Shown piece after piece: positions 8,491-17,886 of a DNA stretch of 64,000 nt (positions are counted from its first letter, which is position 1; each line of letters starts with the position of its first letter). Source of the DNA: Ferdinandcohnia sp047238305 (GTDB taxonomy: Bacteria > Bacillota > Bacilli > Bacillales > Bacillaceae_L); assembly GCF_047238305.1 (NCBI RefSeq), contig NZ_JBDFMO010000001.1, forward strand, positions 434,001 to 498,000. Direction: 5' to 3'. Made by a program: the position numbers and the translations under genes. The notes below the pieces were generated by a model, which was not told where the DNA came from, did no database searches, and saw only the letters and a program-made list of their open reading frames with translations.

Positions 8491-9085
8491 CGATTTCAAA
8501 CACGTTTCCTATTTTCGCATAATAATTTCCTGCCAAACGGCTTACCGCTCCTAGTTTTTCTTGGTCAATTCGGCCGTTGTTATATAGTTCCTCATCGACA
8601 TTAAACTGGACCACTTTACCGATGAGCAAATCACAACCAGGCTGTTCCTGACCGCCTAATTCGATTGCCTGCTCCAACACACATTCCATTCGAATTTTGG
8701 CTTCCTTTATCCCCGGAACTTTTATAGTTGTACTTTCAACCGGAGTTAGTTTGGCCAGCTCAATTTCACTTTCATTTGGTGGAAGACTTGCTGCGGTGAT
8801 ATTGATTTTTTCTACATTACTCTGATCCACGATATGAACGACAAACTCTTTTCCTTCTAAAATATTTCGAGCCGTGTCCTTCATAATTCCCTCTTTCCGT
8901 TGAATCGATAATGAAATGAGAGGTGGATTGGATGATACTATATTAAAATAACTAAAAGGTGCACCGTTTAGCGTACCTGTATTTGATAGCGAAGTTACAA
9001 ATGCAATGGGTCTAGGGATAATGCTGCCAATTAACAGTTTATAATTGTCCCTTTCCGAACTCTTATTTGGATCAATTGAAATCAT
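8477..9085 (-). CDS. Flavin reductase family protein (FMN-binding split barrel)
   Basis: A 202-residue protein starting MISIDPNKSSERDNYKLLIG, followed by IPRPIAFVTS, the flavin-binding N-terminal segment of the DIM6/NTAB flavoredoxin group (YwrF-like). The family binds FMN and reduces flavin or passes electrons to partner oxygenases. It lies 13 bp downstream of a ring-cleaving dioxygenase and shares its promoter, suggesting a joint role in breaking down or detoxifying aromatic or quinone compounds. Confidence 0.88.
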   Translation of the reverse strand: MISIDPNKSSERDNYKLLIGSIIPRPIAFVTSLSNTGTLNGAPFSYFNIVSSNPPLISLSIQRKEGIMKDTARNILEGKEFVVHIVDQSNVEKINITAASLPPNESEIELAKLTPVESTTIKVPGIKEAKIRMECVLEQAIELGGQEQPGCDLLIGKVVQFNVDEELYNNGRIDQEKLGAVSRLAGNYYAKIGNVFEIERPK

Positions 9086-9098
9086 TTTTAATCTCCTT

Positions 9099-10028
9099 TT
9101 AATCCAGATTTCTTACTTCAAATGGTAACAGGACATTTTCTATTTTTTGACGGTGTGGCTCATATTGTGGAGGTAGCTTCAGTTCTGAACCCATTTTCTC
9201 ATATTCCTCATCGATTCCAAATCCCGGAGGATCTGTCGCAATTTCAAATAAAATTTCACCATGCTCTCTAAAATAAATGGCATTAAAATAATTTCGGTCG
9301 CGCACTTGTGTTACCCCATAGCCATGATCGGCAATGTATTGTTGCCACTGTAATTGCTCCTCATTATCCTTTGCACGCCATGCAATGTGATGTACGATCC
9401 CCACACCCATTTTGCCTTTTTCACCTGGGGTTCGTTTTACATCAATCACATTTCCAATGTCACCTTCAGCTTTACAGCGAAGAAAATCTCCTTCCTCACC
9501 AATGCGCTCTAGTCCCATTACTGATAGAAGTTTTTCAGTTTGTTCAGGCTGTGAGGAAAATAAAACCGCACCACCAAAGCCCTTTATTGCAACATTAGAG
9601 GTCACGTCTCCAAATTCCCACTTACTGTTTGCTCCTTCTTCTCGTTCTACAAGTTCAAGCTGCAGACCGTGGATATCATTAAATTGGAGATACTGTTCTC
9701 CGAAACGCTCTGTTTTTTTATACGAGAGCTTGAACTTGGTTAACCTTGATTCCCAAAAAGGAAGTGCTCCCTTTGGAACTACGTAGGTTGTTACTCCCAC
9801 TTGTCCATCGCCAATTTTACCTTGATATGCATCTGCCCACGGGAAAAAAGTTATAATGCTACCTGGATTACCGACGTCATCTCCAAAATAAAAGTGATAC
9901 GTACCTGGGTCATCAAAATTGACTGTTTTTTTCACAAGACGCAGTCCTAAAACACCAGCATAGAAATCGACATTCTCTTGGGGATGTCCAACAATGGCAG
10001 TAATATGATGTATGCCTGCTGTTTTCAT
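9099..10028 (-). CDS. Ring-cleaving dioxygenase, VOC fold (MhqA/MhqO type)
   Basis: A 309-residue two-domain vicinal-oxygen-chelate protein. The N-terminal metal-ligand segment is GIHHITAIVG (His near residue 8). The second-domain segments are GIVHHIAWRA (His near residue 215) and GEILFEIATDPPGF (Glu near residue 268), giving the usual 2-His-1-Glu site. Length and motifs match the hydroquinone-specific dioxygenases MhqA/MhqO of B. subtilis, which open ring-hydroxylated compounds and protect from quinone and diamide stress. An AAAGGAGATAG ribosome site precedes the start, and the promoter carries a perfect MhqR-like palindrome. Confidence 0.9.
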   Translation of the reverse strand: MKTAGIHHITAIVGHPQENVDFYAGVLGLRLVKKTVNFDDPGTYHFYFGDDVGNPGSIITFFPWADAYQGKIGDGQVGVTTYVVPKGALPFWESRLTKFKLSYKKTERFGEQYLQFNDIHGLQLELVEREEGANSKWEFGDVTSNVAIKGFGGAVLFSSQPEQTEKLLSVMGLERIGEEGDFLRCKAEGDIGNVIDVKRTPGEKGKMGVGIVHHIAWRAKDNEEQLQWQQYIADHGYGVTQVRDRNYFNAIYFREHGEILFEIATDPPGFGIDEEYEKMGSELKLPPQYEPHRQKIENVLLPFEVRNLD

Positions 10029-10115
10029 AGTTTCTATCTCCTTTTATCATTCGTTAATTTAGTTTCCAACAATAAGGTCGGAATATTCGCTTCGAGCGCA
10101 TTATCTTTAATTGAG

Positions 10116-10135
10116 TTATCTTGAATTCAAGATAA
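10116..10135. promoter_or_regulatory. Perfect 20-bp palindrome, candidate MhqR-type operator
   Basis: TTATCTTGAATTCAAGATAA is fully symmetric. A second degenerate copy (TTATCTTTAATTGAG) begins at 10101. From memory it resembles the B. subtilis MhqR operator core (ATCTCGAATTCGAGAT). It overlaps a minus-strand TTGAAT with GATAAT 19 bp downstream, the likely promoter of the dioxygenase operon. No MarR-family gene is present nearby, so the regulator would act in trans. Confidence 0.6.
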
Positions 10136-10183
10136 TTTTATATCATGATTTGGAAATTGTCAATTTTAGATCGGCCAAACCAT

Positions 10184-10213
10184 TTTAAAAGCCTTCCGTT
10201 TCGTCCGGAAGGC
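10184..10213 (-). terminator. Terminator after the broken Crp/Fnr gene
   Basis: Stem GCCTTCCG / CGGAAGGC with a seven-base loop; on the minus strand it is followed by TTTTAAAATGG. It sits just beyond the natural end of the pseudogene. Confidence 0.65.
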
Positions 10214-10240
10214 AATTATATACGAGAATGGCATTGTTTT

Positions 10241-10947
10241 TTAGTTGTTTGCTTTCTTCTTTAGCTCGTCTAGTTGTTTGATGATGATTTTTCTTTGTCC
10301 TTTTAACTCAATTAAGCCTTAGTTTTGAAATGCTGAAAGCCTTCGACTGAGAGTCTCCTGTGAGGTTCCAAGATAGGATGCGAGGTCTCCTTTGCGAATC
10401 GGCAGTTCAATCTTCTTCGTTGCTTCTTCCTGCCCTTCAATAAGCTCGACTAAATAGCCTGCTACGCGCTTTTCCACATCTTGCGAATTTAATTTTTCAA
10501 TGAGTGTTTCCGTTTCATGGAGACGACTCGTGAATTCCTCTAAGATTTTTAATGAAATGGTTGGATAACGTAGGAGTAATTGATGAATGTCCTGTTGCTT
10601 GATGGTGCAAACCCCGTATCTTCCATTGCCTCTGCAAAGCTAGTCGTCATCGTTTTTGAAAAGAGGGATAGCTCGCCAATGAAGTCTCCTTCCTCAACAA
10701 ATCGGATAATTTGTTCTTTCCCGTTTTCCGTAATTCGGTACATTTTTACAAAGCCTTTATGGACAATAAAAAGTTGTTCGGAGAGTTCATCTGAATGGAA
10801 TAAAAGCTCACCTTTCTTCAAATGTTTGCTCACCGCAACTTGTGAAATTTCAGCCATTTCGTTTTCAGTCAAATGGTTGAAAATCGGTACCCTTGAAATA
10901 CATGAGTTTTTCATGTGCTCATCGTGATTACAAGATTGATAGGACAT
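10241..10947 (-). pseudogene. Crp/Fnr-family regulator, disrupted by frameshift and stop
   Basis: The N-terminal half is intact: Cys6/His8/His11/Cys16, then a cyclic-nucleotide-binding-type barrel (HLKKGELLFHSDELSEQLFI) up to FAEAMEDTG. At the run of four C (10612-10615, four G in the gene) one base has been lost. After restoring it the frame continues as TIKQQDIHQLLLRYP and then the HTH helix-turn-helix segment GDLASYLGTSQETLSRRLSA. A TAA at 10319-10321 then interrupts FQN*GLIELKGQRK, and the natural end is at 10241. Two independent lesions argue for decay rather than a read error. The surviving ORF would lack DNA-binding function. Its position beside narGHJI suggests it once controlled anaerobic genes. 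Confidence 0.85.
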
Positions 10948-11183
10948 TCATCTTCTCTCCTTTATTTAATGATCGGTAACACGCACTGTTGGATGGAAGT
11001 CTTCTTTAAACATACCAGATACTAGGAGAAACTACCTTGTTAAAACACCTATGATTCCTAAAGTTGACACAATTACAGAGAACTGTTTTCCTCCAATTTG
11101 TTTACAGCTTTATTGTAAGTGTAACTAGAAAGAGAAACTTTGACGGGGGTCAAAATTGGGGATGAATTTAGATATTGAGGAAA

Positions 11184-11209
11184 TAAAAAAGAGGAGGTTA
11201 GCCCTCCCC
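11184..11209 (-). terminator. Terminator of the nar operon
   Basis: Minus strand GGGGAGG - GCTAA - CCTCCTC followed by TTTTTTATT, starting directly at the narI stop codon. Confidence 0.7.
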
Positions 11210-11911
11210 TTAGTTTTGACGAGTATTTTTCGAATAGCCATCGCGCGAACGGTATTGCTGTGGTGCTCTCGCTGGGTAGCGCAATGGAAAACTAAACATA
11301 TGAACGAGCTTTGTAAATGGAATTGATGCAAATAACAAGAATGACAGAATGACGTGAATTTTAAACAGAGTAGGAACCCCAAGCATTAATTCGGGCTGTG
11401 GATTTAATGTGAATAAGCTACGGAACCACGGCCCAATTGAAACCCGATACTCATATGCCGCTACGGTTGTGTTATACACCAATGTCATGTACGTCCCCAA
11501 ACCAGCAATGATAAGCAACAGAATGATTGTAAAATAACTGCCTGCTGACGTATGGACATGAACGCGTTCAATTACAAATTTTCGAATCAAAAATAGAACT
11601 AATCCAATCACCACCATAAGCCCAGCAACGCCTCCTCCGGCTATGGCAAAAAGGTGATATGTATGGTCGTCGATTCCGATTGCATTGTAAAACTCGAGAG
11701 GAATCAGCATCCCCATTACATGACCAATAAAGGCGAAAATAATCCCATAGTGAAAGATCACAGAAGCGTAGCGCAGCCACTTTTTCTCAAAGATTTCTGT
11801 AGATGGTGCCGTCCAGCTTTTGCCTCGAAACACAAACCGATAAAATGACCCTACGACAAGGATTGCTGCGCATAAATAAGGATATGCTGTCCACCAGAAA
11901 TGTAATTCCAT
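11210..11911 (-). CDS. narI: Respiratory nitrate reductase gamma subunit (cytochrome b)
   Basis: A 233-residue membrane subunit with five hydrophobic helices that oxidises menaquinol and feeds electrons to NarH. Haem b ligands are visible in pairs: H54 (VIFHYG) and H64 (FIGHVMG) near the first helices, and H186 (LFKIHVILS) and H204 (KLVHMFS) in the last two. The 197-bp gap from narJ is unusually long for this operon and contains clustered DnaA-box-like 9-mers. Confidence 0.97.
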   Translation of the reverse strand: MELHFWWTAYPYLCAAILVVGSFYRFVFRGKSWTAPSTEIFEKKWLRYASVIFHYGIIFAFIGHVMGMLIPLEFYNAIGIDDHTYHLFAIAGGGVAGLMVVIGLVLFLIRKFVIERVHVHTSAGSYFTIILLLIIAGLGTYMTLVYNTTVAAYEYRVSIGPWFRSLFTLNPQPELMLGVPTLFKIHVILSFLLFASIPFTKLVHMFSFPLRYPARAPQQYRSRDGYSKNTRQN

Positions 11912-11951
11912 TCAATGACCTCCTTTCAATTTCATGAAGCAAAGATTAAAC

Positions 11952-12096
11952 TTATCCACATAAGAACATTTGTTTTCCACAGCCTGTGGATCCTTTTGTG
12001 GATAGTGTTGAAAGATCACCCATTTTCTTTTTCCACAATATCCACGTTATCCACATAAAAGCATCCTTTTTATCCACATTGTCCACATTATCCACA
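11952..12096. promoter_or_regulatory. Cluster of DnaA-box-like 9-mers between narJ and narI
   Basis: Four exact TTATCCACA boxes occur at 11952, 12047, 12070 and 12088. One-mismatch boxes are at 11973 (TTTTCCACA), 11997 (reverse strand CTATCCACA), 12029 (TTTTCCACA) and 12079 (TTGTCCACA). Two blocks consist of three 9-mers placed end to end without gaps: 12029-12055 and 12070-12096, 14 bp apart. The consensus DnaA box is TTATNCACA. Nothing else typical of a replication origin (dnaA, dnaN, AT-rich unwinding region) is present here. Binding is inferred from sequence only. Confidence 0.65.
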
Positions 12097-12108
12097 GAGT
12101 TATGAACA

Positions 12109-12711
12109 TTATTGATAAAACATTGGATATGGAAGGTCTTCTAAATCGGCTTTTTCACGCTGATTTTCTAACAAAGTGATTTCTTCTGCTTCTGGTGCTT
12201 CAAAGACAAACATCATTAATAGGTCAATAATCCGGTAGTAAGGATTCGAATTTAAAAGGTTCTTATGAATTCGATCAACAGCGAAGGCTAAGCGGCGGTA
12301 TAACCGTTCAAAGTTTTCACCCTCTGGTGCATGTGCTAAAAGTTCAAACAGCATCGGGATATAATCCACAATTTCCTTACCGTGATATTCAAATCCACCT
12401 TCGACGATTAGCTTTTGTAGCTTAATTAATGCTGCTCCTCGTTTTCGGCTATCCCCTAATTCATGTGCTGTTAAATATAATCCTGTTTTATCCTTATAAT
12501 CGAAGGTCTCTACATAGAGTTCCTGTAATTCAAGCAATGGCATCTTAGAGAGAGGTGCAATTCTTTCTAAGATTTCATTTCTCATTTTTACAGAACCTAC
12601 TTCTTCATTCACATAATCCTCGATATCCGGATACCCTTCAAGAAGGGCTTGATCCGGATAATCAAGGATTCGGGACATCATCATTAATATAGCTTTTGCT
12701 TCATTGGTCAT
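12109..12711 (-). CDS. narJ: Nitrate reductase molybdenum cofactor assembly chaperone
   Basis: A 200-residue all-helical protein of the NarJ/TorD-type chaperone family, which binds apo-NarG and helps insert the molybdenum cofactor. Typical segments are LMMMSRILDYPD at the N-terminus and ETFDYKDKTGLYLTAHELGD around residues 67-86. The start overlaps the narH stop by four bases (ATGA). Confidence 0.95.
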   Translation of the reverse strand: MTNEAKAILMMMSRILDYPDQALLEGYPDIEDYVNEEVGSVKMRNEILERIAPLSKMPLLELQELYVETFDYKDKTGLYLTAHELGDSRKRGAALIKLQKLIVEGGFEYHGKEIVDYIPMLFELLAHAPEGENFERLYRRLAFAVDRIHKNLLNSNPYYRIIDLLMMFVFEAPEAEEITLLENQREKADLEDLPYPMFYQ

Positions 12712-14210
12712 TGATTTCCACTTCTTTCAAATGGATATGTCACCATTCCTTCTGGAGGAGCTAAATCCTCAATACTACATGCGCCTTGCTTATAATGGAG
12801 GTCTTCATCCATTTCACGGCGACCGGTCGGAATCACAAAGCGCTCATTGTATTTGGCAACCCCTAATAAGCGCTGCATTTCTTCAAGCTCTTCTGGTGTC
12901 GTTTTTGCTTCCTTTAAAAGCTTGTTCATTGACTCACCATCAATTCCTCCAACTGTTTTTGCCCGCATGTGAACACGCATCGCAGCCATTTTAAGTAGGA
13001 CACGGCGAATAACACTCGTATCATCTGCTGATAAAATAGATGCTAAGTACTCCATCGGGATTCTCATGTCATCCACAGCTGGAATATAGCCATCTGCACT
13101 TAATGACTGCTCGTTCGTGATATGGTTCATGATTGGACTAAGTGGCGGCACATACCACACCATAGGCATGGTGCGATATTCAGGGTGCAATGGCAATGCA
13201 ATCTTCCACTTCATCGCCATTTTATACACGGGTGACTCCTGCGCACTGTTAATCCAACTTTGATTAATTCCTTGTTCTTGGGCTTTTTCAATCACTTCTG
13301 GGTCAAATGGGTCTAAAAAGACAGAGAGCTGTGATTCATATAAATCCTTCGGGTCTTCTACAGAAGCTGCTTCCTTCACACGATCAGCATCATATAAAAC
13401 AACCCCGATATAGCGGATTCGACCTACACATGTTTCGGAACAAATGGTTGGTAGACCCGCTTCTGTACGTGGATAACAGAAATTACATTTTTCTGCTTTA
13501 TGCGTATTCCAGTTATAGTACACCTTGTGGTATGGACAACCATTCATGCAAAAACGCCAGCCACGGCACGCATCCTGGTCAACCAGAACAATGCCATCCT
13601 CATCCCTTTTGTAAAGTGCACCTGATGGACAGGAGGCAACACAGGATGGATTTAAGCAATGCTCACAAATTCGTGGTAAATACATCATGAATGTTTTTTC
13701 ATACTCCATCGCAATATGCTCTTGAAGCTTCTGCACATTAGGGTCCATTGGGACGACTTCACTACCACCTGCAAGGTCATCATCCCAGTTTGGTCCCCAT
13801 TCCGGCTTATCCATATATTTTCCTGTAATCATTGATTTTGGGCGCGCTACAGGAATATTTTCCCCTTTTTCAGCCCAATGAAGATGTTCAAAATCATAAG
13901 TCCATGGCTCATAAAAATCATCAAACTCTGCCATATTTGGATTGTAAAAAATGTTTGCCAATTTGGAAATTGGACCACCAGCTCGAAGGTGTAGCTTCCC
14001 ATTTCTTAATGTCCATCCACCCTTAAAGCGATCCGTGTTTTCCCATTCTTTCGGGTACCCTGGTCCTGGACGGGTTTCAACATTATTGAACCAGACGTAC
14101 TCCATTCCTGGTCGATTGGTCCATACATTTTTACATGTGACAGAACAAGTATGACAGCCAATACATTTGTCGAGGTGCATCACCATTGCCACTTGTGCTT
14201 TAATCCTCAA
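12708..14210 (-). CDS. narH: Respiratory nitrate reductase beta subunit
   Basis: A 500-residue iron-sulfur subunit. Four cysteine clusters are visible: CIGCHTCSVTC near residue 16, CEHCLNPSCVASC near 183, CRGWRFCMNGC near 216 (the Trp marks the [3Fe-4S] site), and CNFCYPRTEAGLPTICSETC near 243. It carries electrons from the NarI haems to NarG. It overlaps narG upstream by 11 bases and narJ downstream by four. Confidence 0.98.
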   Translation of the reverse strand: MRIKAQVAMVMHLDKCIGCHTCSVTCKNVWTNRPGMEYVWFNNVETRPGPGYPKEWENTDRFKGGWTLRNGKLHLRAGGPISKLANIFYNPNMAEFDDFYEPWTYDFEHLHWAEKGENIPVARPKSMITGKYMDKPEWGPNWDDDLAGGSEVVPMDPNVQKLQEHIAMEYEKTFMMYLPRICEHCLNPSCVASCPSGALYKRDEDGIVLVDQDACRGWRFCMNGCPYHKVYYNWNTHKAEKCNFCYPRTEAGLPTICSETCVGRIRYIGVVLYDADRVKEAASVEDPKDLYESQLSVFLDPFDPEVIEKAQEQGINQSWINSAQESPVYKMAMKWKIALPLHPEYRTMPMVWYVPPLSPIMNHITNEQSLSADGYIPAVDDMRIPMEYLASILSADDTSVIRRVLLKMAAMRVHMRAKTVGGIDGESMNKLLKEAKTTPEELEEMQRLLGVAKYNERFVIPTGRREMDEDLHYKQGACSIEDLAPPEGMVTYPFERSGNQ

Positions 14211-17200
14211 GCCAATCGACCTCCTTTAATGGGCGAACAATTGTCAACGTATCTCTTTGGCTACCTGTTGGTCCATAATAATTGAAGCCATAGCTTAGCT
14301 GTGAATAACCACCAATCATATGTGTTGCCTTTGGATAAATTCTGGTCACGCTGTTATGTGTTCCACCACGATTTTTATTAATTGTATTTCCTGGCACTCC
14401 CATTGTGCGGTCTTGGGCATGGTGCATATAGACCGCTCCGCGCGGCATTCTGTAAGTTAGAACCGCTCTTGCAACAACGGCGCCGTTCCGGTTATATAAC
14501 TCAATCCAATCGTTGTCCTTAATCCCGATTTCAGCAGCATCCTCTTCATTCAACCAGACAACCTGCCAGCCTCTAAAAAGCTGAACCATGTTGCGGGTAT
14601 CTGTGAACATCGTGTGGATTCCCCATTTTTGGTGAGGTGTCATGTATCGAAGAGTAATGGACTTCCCTCGATTCTCGACCTCTTTTTCACCCTTAATAAA
14701 AGGACCTTTGTTAATAGGCGGAAGATAGAGCGGCAGACCTTCACCATAATCAAGCATCACTTCATGGTCTAAATAGAAGCTTTGTCGTCCTGTAAGAGTG
14801 TGCCACGGAATGTGGTACTCTTTGTTAACCGTAAATGGTGAATAACGACGGCCATCACTTTCGAGCCCACTCCAAACAGGTGTTGAAAGGGTTTGTCTCG
14901 GTTGGATGGTCAAGGCATCTAATGTAAAGTCCTCTTCCTCTCGCGCCTCTGAAATATGCTCCAGCTTCTTCCCTGTCTTTTGCTCCATCGATTTCCAACC
15001 TTCAACCGCACGCTTACCATTTGTCGCTCCTGACATAAGAAGAATCGCATTAATGGCTTTCACATCGGAATACAAGGAAGGAAGACCTTTTCCAATCCCT
15101 TGTGATTTTGAAGGTCCTAGTCGGTCCAATAAGGATGGATAGACCTTATCCCCAGGGATTTTAACCCCTTTCGTACCGTAGCCATTTTTAATATTCGGTC
15201 CGACAGTTATCCACATGTCATACACATTCGGATAATCACGTTTCACGAAATTGAGGTTTGGCATTGTTTTTCCTGGAATTCCTTCCACTTCACCTTTACG
15301 CCAATCCTTCACTTTTCCGAAAGGTTGAGCAATTTCATTGATTGTGTCATGGGCAAGGGGTGAAATGACGAGATCCTCTTGTGCCGGCAAATGATCTTTC
15401 GCAAGCTCTGAAAAGACTTTTGCAATTTCCCTAAATGCATCCCAATCACTTCTTGTTTCCCAAGGTGGGCTAATTGCTGCATTAAATGGATGGACGAATG
15501 GGTGTAAATCTGTTGTACTTATGTCTTGTTTTTCATACCAAGTTGCTGCAGGCAGGATAATGTCAGAGAACAGTCCAGAGCTGGTCATTCGGAAATCCAT
15601 ACTAATGAAGAGATCCGTCTTTCCTTCAGGTATTTTTTCTGAAATCTTGACATCCTTTGGTTGCCAAGATTGCTCAGGATCTGATAAAATCGTATCCTTT
15701 GAGCCAATTAAATGCTTGACGAAATACTCATGACCTTTCCCGCTGTCACCTAATAAATTGGAGCGCCAATTAAAGAATACTCTCGGGAAGTTCCGTGGGT
15801 CATTTGGATTTTCAATCGCAAAATCAAGTTTTCCATCGACGAGTTGTTTGGCTATGTCATCAATCACAGCTTGGTCATCACTATTTTTTGAACGAGCTTC
15901 CTTCATGACATCCAATGAGTTTTGCGATAGTGTTGGGAAGCTTGGTAACCAGCCAAGACGTGCTGACATCGCATTAAAATCAGCCGGATGCATGTTGGAA
16001 TATTTGCTGCCCCAGTCTGTCTCACTATCATCAAAATCATATTCATAACGGAACTGTTCGGTTGCAAAATAGAAAAACGATGTGCCATTCATTAAACGCG
16101 GTGCTTTCACCCAATCATTCGCAAAGGCAATTTGGGAAAAGCCCTCTAGTGGACGAACTTTTTCTTGTCCCACATAGTGAGCCCAGCCGCCACCATTGAC
16201 ACCTTGTGAACCTGTTAATAGGACAAGATTTAAAATGGCGCGATAGATTTGGTCACTATGGAACCAGTGGTTTGTTCCTCCACCCATCGCAATCATCGAT
16301 TTACCTTGGGTTAGAGCTGCATTTTCTGCAAATTCACGCGCTACCTGGATGACGTGTTCCTTTTTCACACCCGTAATGCTTTCCTGCCACGCAGGTGTAT
16401 ATGGTCTAGCTGCATCATTATAATCAGTCGGATAATCACCTTGAAGTCCTCGGTTTATACCGGTGTGAGCAAGCATTAGGTCATAAACGGTCGTCACAAT
16501 CAGTTCATTACCAGATTGGTCCTTCATTCGTTTAATTGGTACACCGCGAACCACTTTTCCGCCCTCTTTTTCTGCGAAATAAGGGAATTCTACCAATACG
16601 ACTTCATCGGATTCCTTCATAAAACTTAACTTCGGATTGATACTCGTACCATCCTCCGTTGTCATATCAAGATTCCATTTTGTGCTGCTATCCCATCTGA
16701 AGCCTTGGCTTCCATTTGGAATCGCGATTTGATTTGAGTTTTCATCCCAAACCACAGTTTTCCATTCACCAAGCTCTTGTTGATCGGAAAAATCAGATGC
16801 ACGCAGGAACCGGTCGGATCGATAGTTTTCTCCTTTTTTACCCAAGGTAATGAGGAACGGTAAATCCGTGTATTGTTTCGCATAATCACTAAAGTATGGC
16901 GTTTCTTGATCCACATAAAATTCTTTTAAAATAACATGAGTCATGGCCATTGCAAGTGCACCATCTGTCCCCGCTTTTGCAGGAAGCCAAATGTCAGCAA
17001 ACTTGTCATATTCCGCGTAGTCCGGGCTAACTCCGACCACCTTTGTACCGTTATAACGAGCTTCCACCATAAAATGGGCATCAGGGGTTCTCGTTTGTGG
17101 AATGTTAGTCCCCCATATAATGAAGTATTTCGTATTGTACCAATCACCGCTTTCCGGAACGTCGGTCTGGTCACCCCACACCTGTGGTGATGCTGGCGGT

Positions 17201-17886
17201 AAATCTGCATACCAATCATAGAAGCTAAGAATGGTTCCTCCGATTAGGGATAAGAATCTTGCACCACCTGCGTAGCTCACCATCGACATAGCCGGAATCG
17301 GGCTAAACCCTACGACCCGGTCTGGTCCGTATTTTTTGATGGTATAAATGATAGATGCTGCGATGATTTGGCAGACGTCCTTCCAGTTACCTCTAACAAA
17401 TCCGCCTTTACCACGTGCAGAAACATAAGCCTTTCGCTTTTCAGGGTTGCTCACGATATTTTCCCAGGCTTGTACCGGATTATCAGCCTTTGAGACTTCA
17501 TCCTTCCAAAGAGCGAGGAGGTCACCTCGTACATACGGATATTTCACCCGTGTTGGGCTATATGTATACCATGAGAAGCTCGCACCCCGTGGACATCCGC
17601 GGGGCTCGTAGTCTGGGAAATTGTCCCCAGTTGTCGGATAGTCTGTTTGCTGAGTTTCATAGGCAATAATCCCGTCTTTGACATGGATTTTCCAGCTACA
17701 TGAACCCGTACAATTCACACCATGCGTGGAACGGACAATCTTGTCATGAGCCCAACGTTGGCGGTAGATTGATTCCCAGTCCCGCGGGCGTGGATTTTCT
17801 TCTGTCCAACCATCGTTTATACGCTCTCCACGCACTAAATGCTTTAGCGAGTGGAAGAGACTATTCTGCTTTGCCAATGTCTCCAT
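14200..17886 (-). CDS. narG: Respiratory nitrate reductase alpha subunit
   Basis: A 1228-residue molybdopterin catalytic subunit that reduces nitrate to nitrite on the cytoplasmic side. The [4Fe-4S] site uses H55, C59, C63 and C98. The molybdenum-ligating Asp is D228 in WYADLPPASP. The N-terminus resembles a Tat signal only remnantly, with no export sequence expected. An AAAGGGAAGGG ribosome site abuts the ATG. The start lies inside the 3-prime end of a small upstream gene (26-base overlap), indicating translational coupling. Full family length. Confidence 0.98.
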   Translation of the reverse strand: METLAKQNSLFHSLKHLVRGERINDGWTEENPRPRDWESIYRQRWAHDKIVRSTHGVNCTGSCSWKIHVKDGIIAYETQQTDYPTTGDNFPDYEPRGCPRGASFSWYTYSPTRVKYPYVRGDLLALWKDEVSKADNPVQAWENIVSNPEKRKAYVSARGKGGFVRGNWKDVCQIIAASIIYTIKKYGPDRVVGFSPIPAMSMVSYAGGARFLSLIGGTILSFYDWYADLPPASPQVWGDQTDVPESGDWYNTKYFIIWGTNIPQTRTPDAHFMVEARYNGTKVVGVSPDYAEYDKFADIWLPAKAGTDGALAMAMTHVILKEFYVDQETPYFSDYAKQYTDLPFLITLGKKGENYRSDRFLRASDFSDQQELGEWKTVVWDENSNQIAIPNGSQGFRWDSSTKWNLDMTTEDGTSINPKLSFMKESDEVVLVEFPYFAEKEGGKVVRGVPIKRMKDQSGNELIVTTVYDLMLAHTGINRGLQGDYPTDYNDAARPYTPAWQESITGVKKEHVIQVAREFAENAALTQGKSMIAMGGGTNHWFHSDQIYRAILNLVLLTGSQGVNGGGWAHYVGQEKVRPLEGFSQIAFANDWVKAPRLMNGTSFFYFATEQFRYEYDFDDSETDWGSKYSNMHPADFNAMSARLGWLPSFPTLSQNSLDVMKEARSKNSDDQAVIDDIAKQLVDGKLDFAIENPNDPRNFPRVFFNWRSNLLGDSGKGHEYFVKHLIGSKDTILSDPEQSWQPKDVKISEKIPEGKTDLFISMDFRMTSSGLFSDIILPAATWYEKQDISTTDLHPFVHPFNAAISPPWETRSDWDAFREIAKVFSELAKDHLPAQEDLVISPLAHDTINEIAQPFGKVKDWRKGEVEGIPGKTMPNLNFVKRDYPNVYDMWITVGPNIKNGYGTKGVKIPGDKVYPSLLDRLGPSKSQGIGKGLPSLYSDVKAINAILLMSGATNGKRAVEGWKSMEQKTGKKLEHISEAREEEDFTLDALTIQPRQTLSTPVWSGLESDGRRYSPFTVNKEYHIPWHTLTGRQSFYLDHEVMLDYGEGLPLYLPPINKGPFIKGEKEVENRGKSITLRYMTPHQKWGIHTMFTDTRNMVQLFRGWQVVWLNEEDAAEIGIKDNDWIELYNRNGAVVARAVLTYRMPRGAVYMHHAQDRTMGVPGNTINKNRGGTHNSVTRIYPKATHMIGGYSQLSYGFNYYGPTGSQRDTLTIVRPLKEVDWLED

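Noticed and set aside
11952..12096. Chromosomal replication origin
   Set aside because: DnaA boxes are present but no dnaA, dnaN or AT-rich unwinding region; the region lies within an operon.
16936..17219. Open frames on both strands inside narG
   Set aside because: They mirror the coding bias of narG and have no ribosome sites or recognisable domains.
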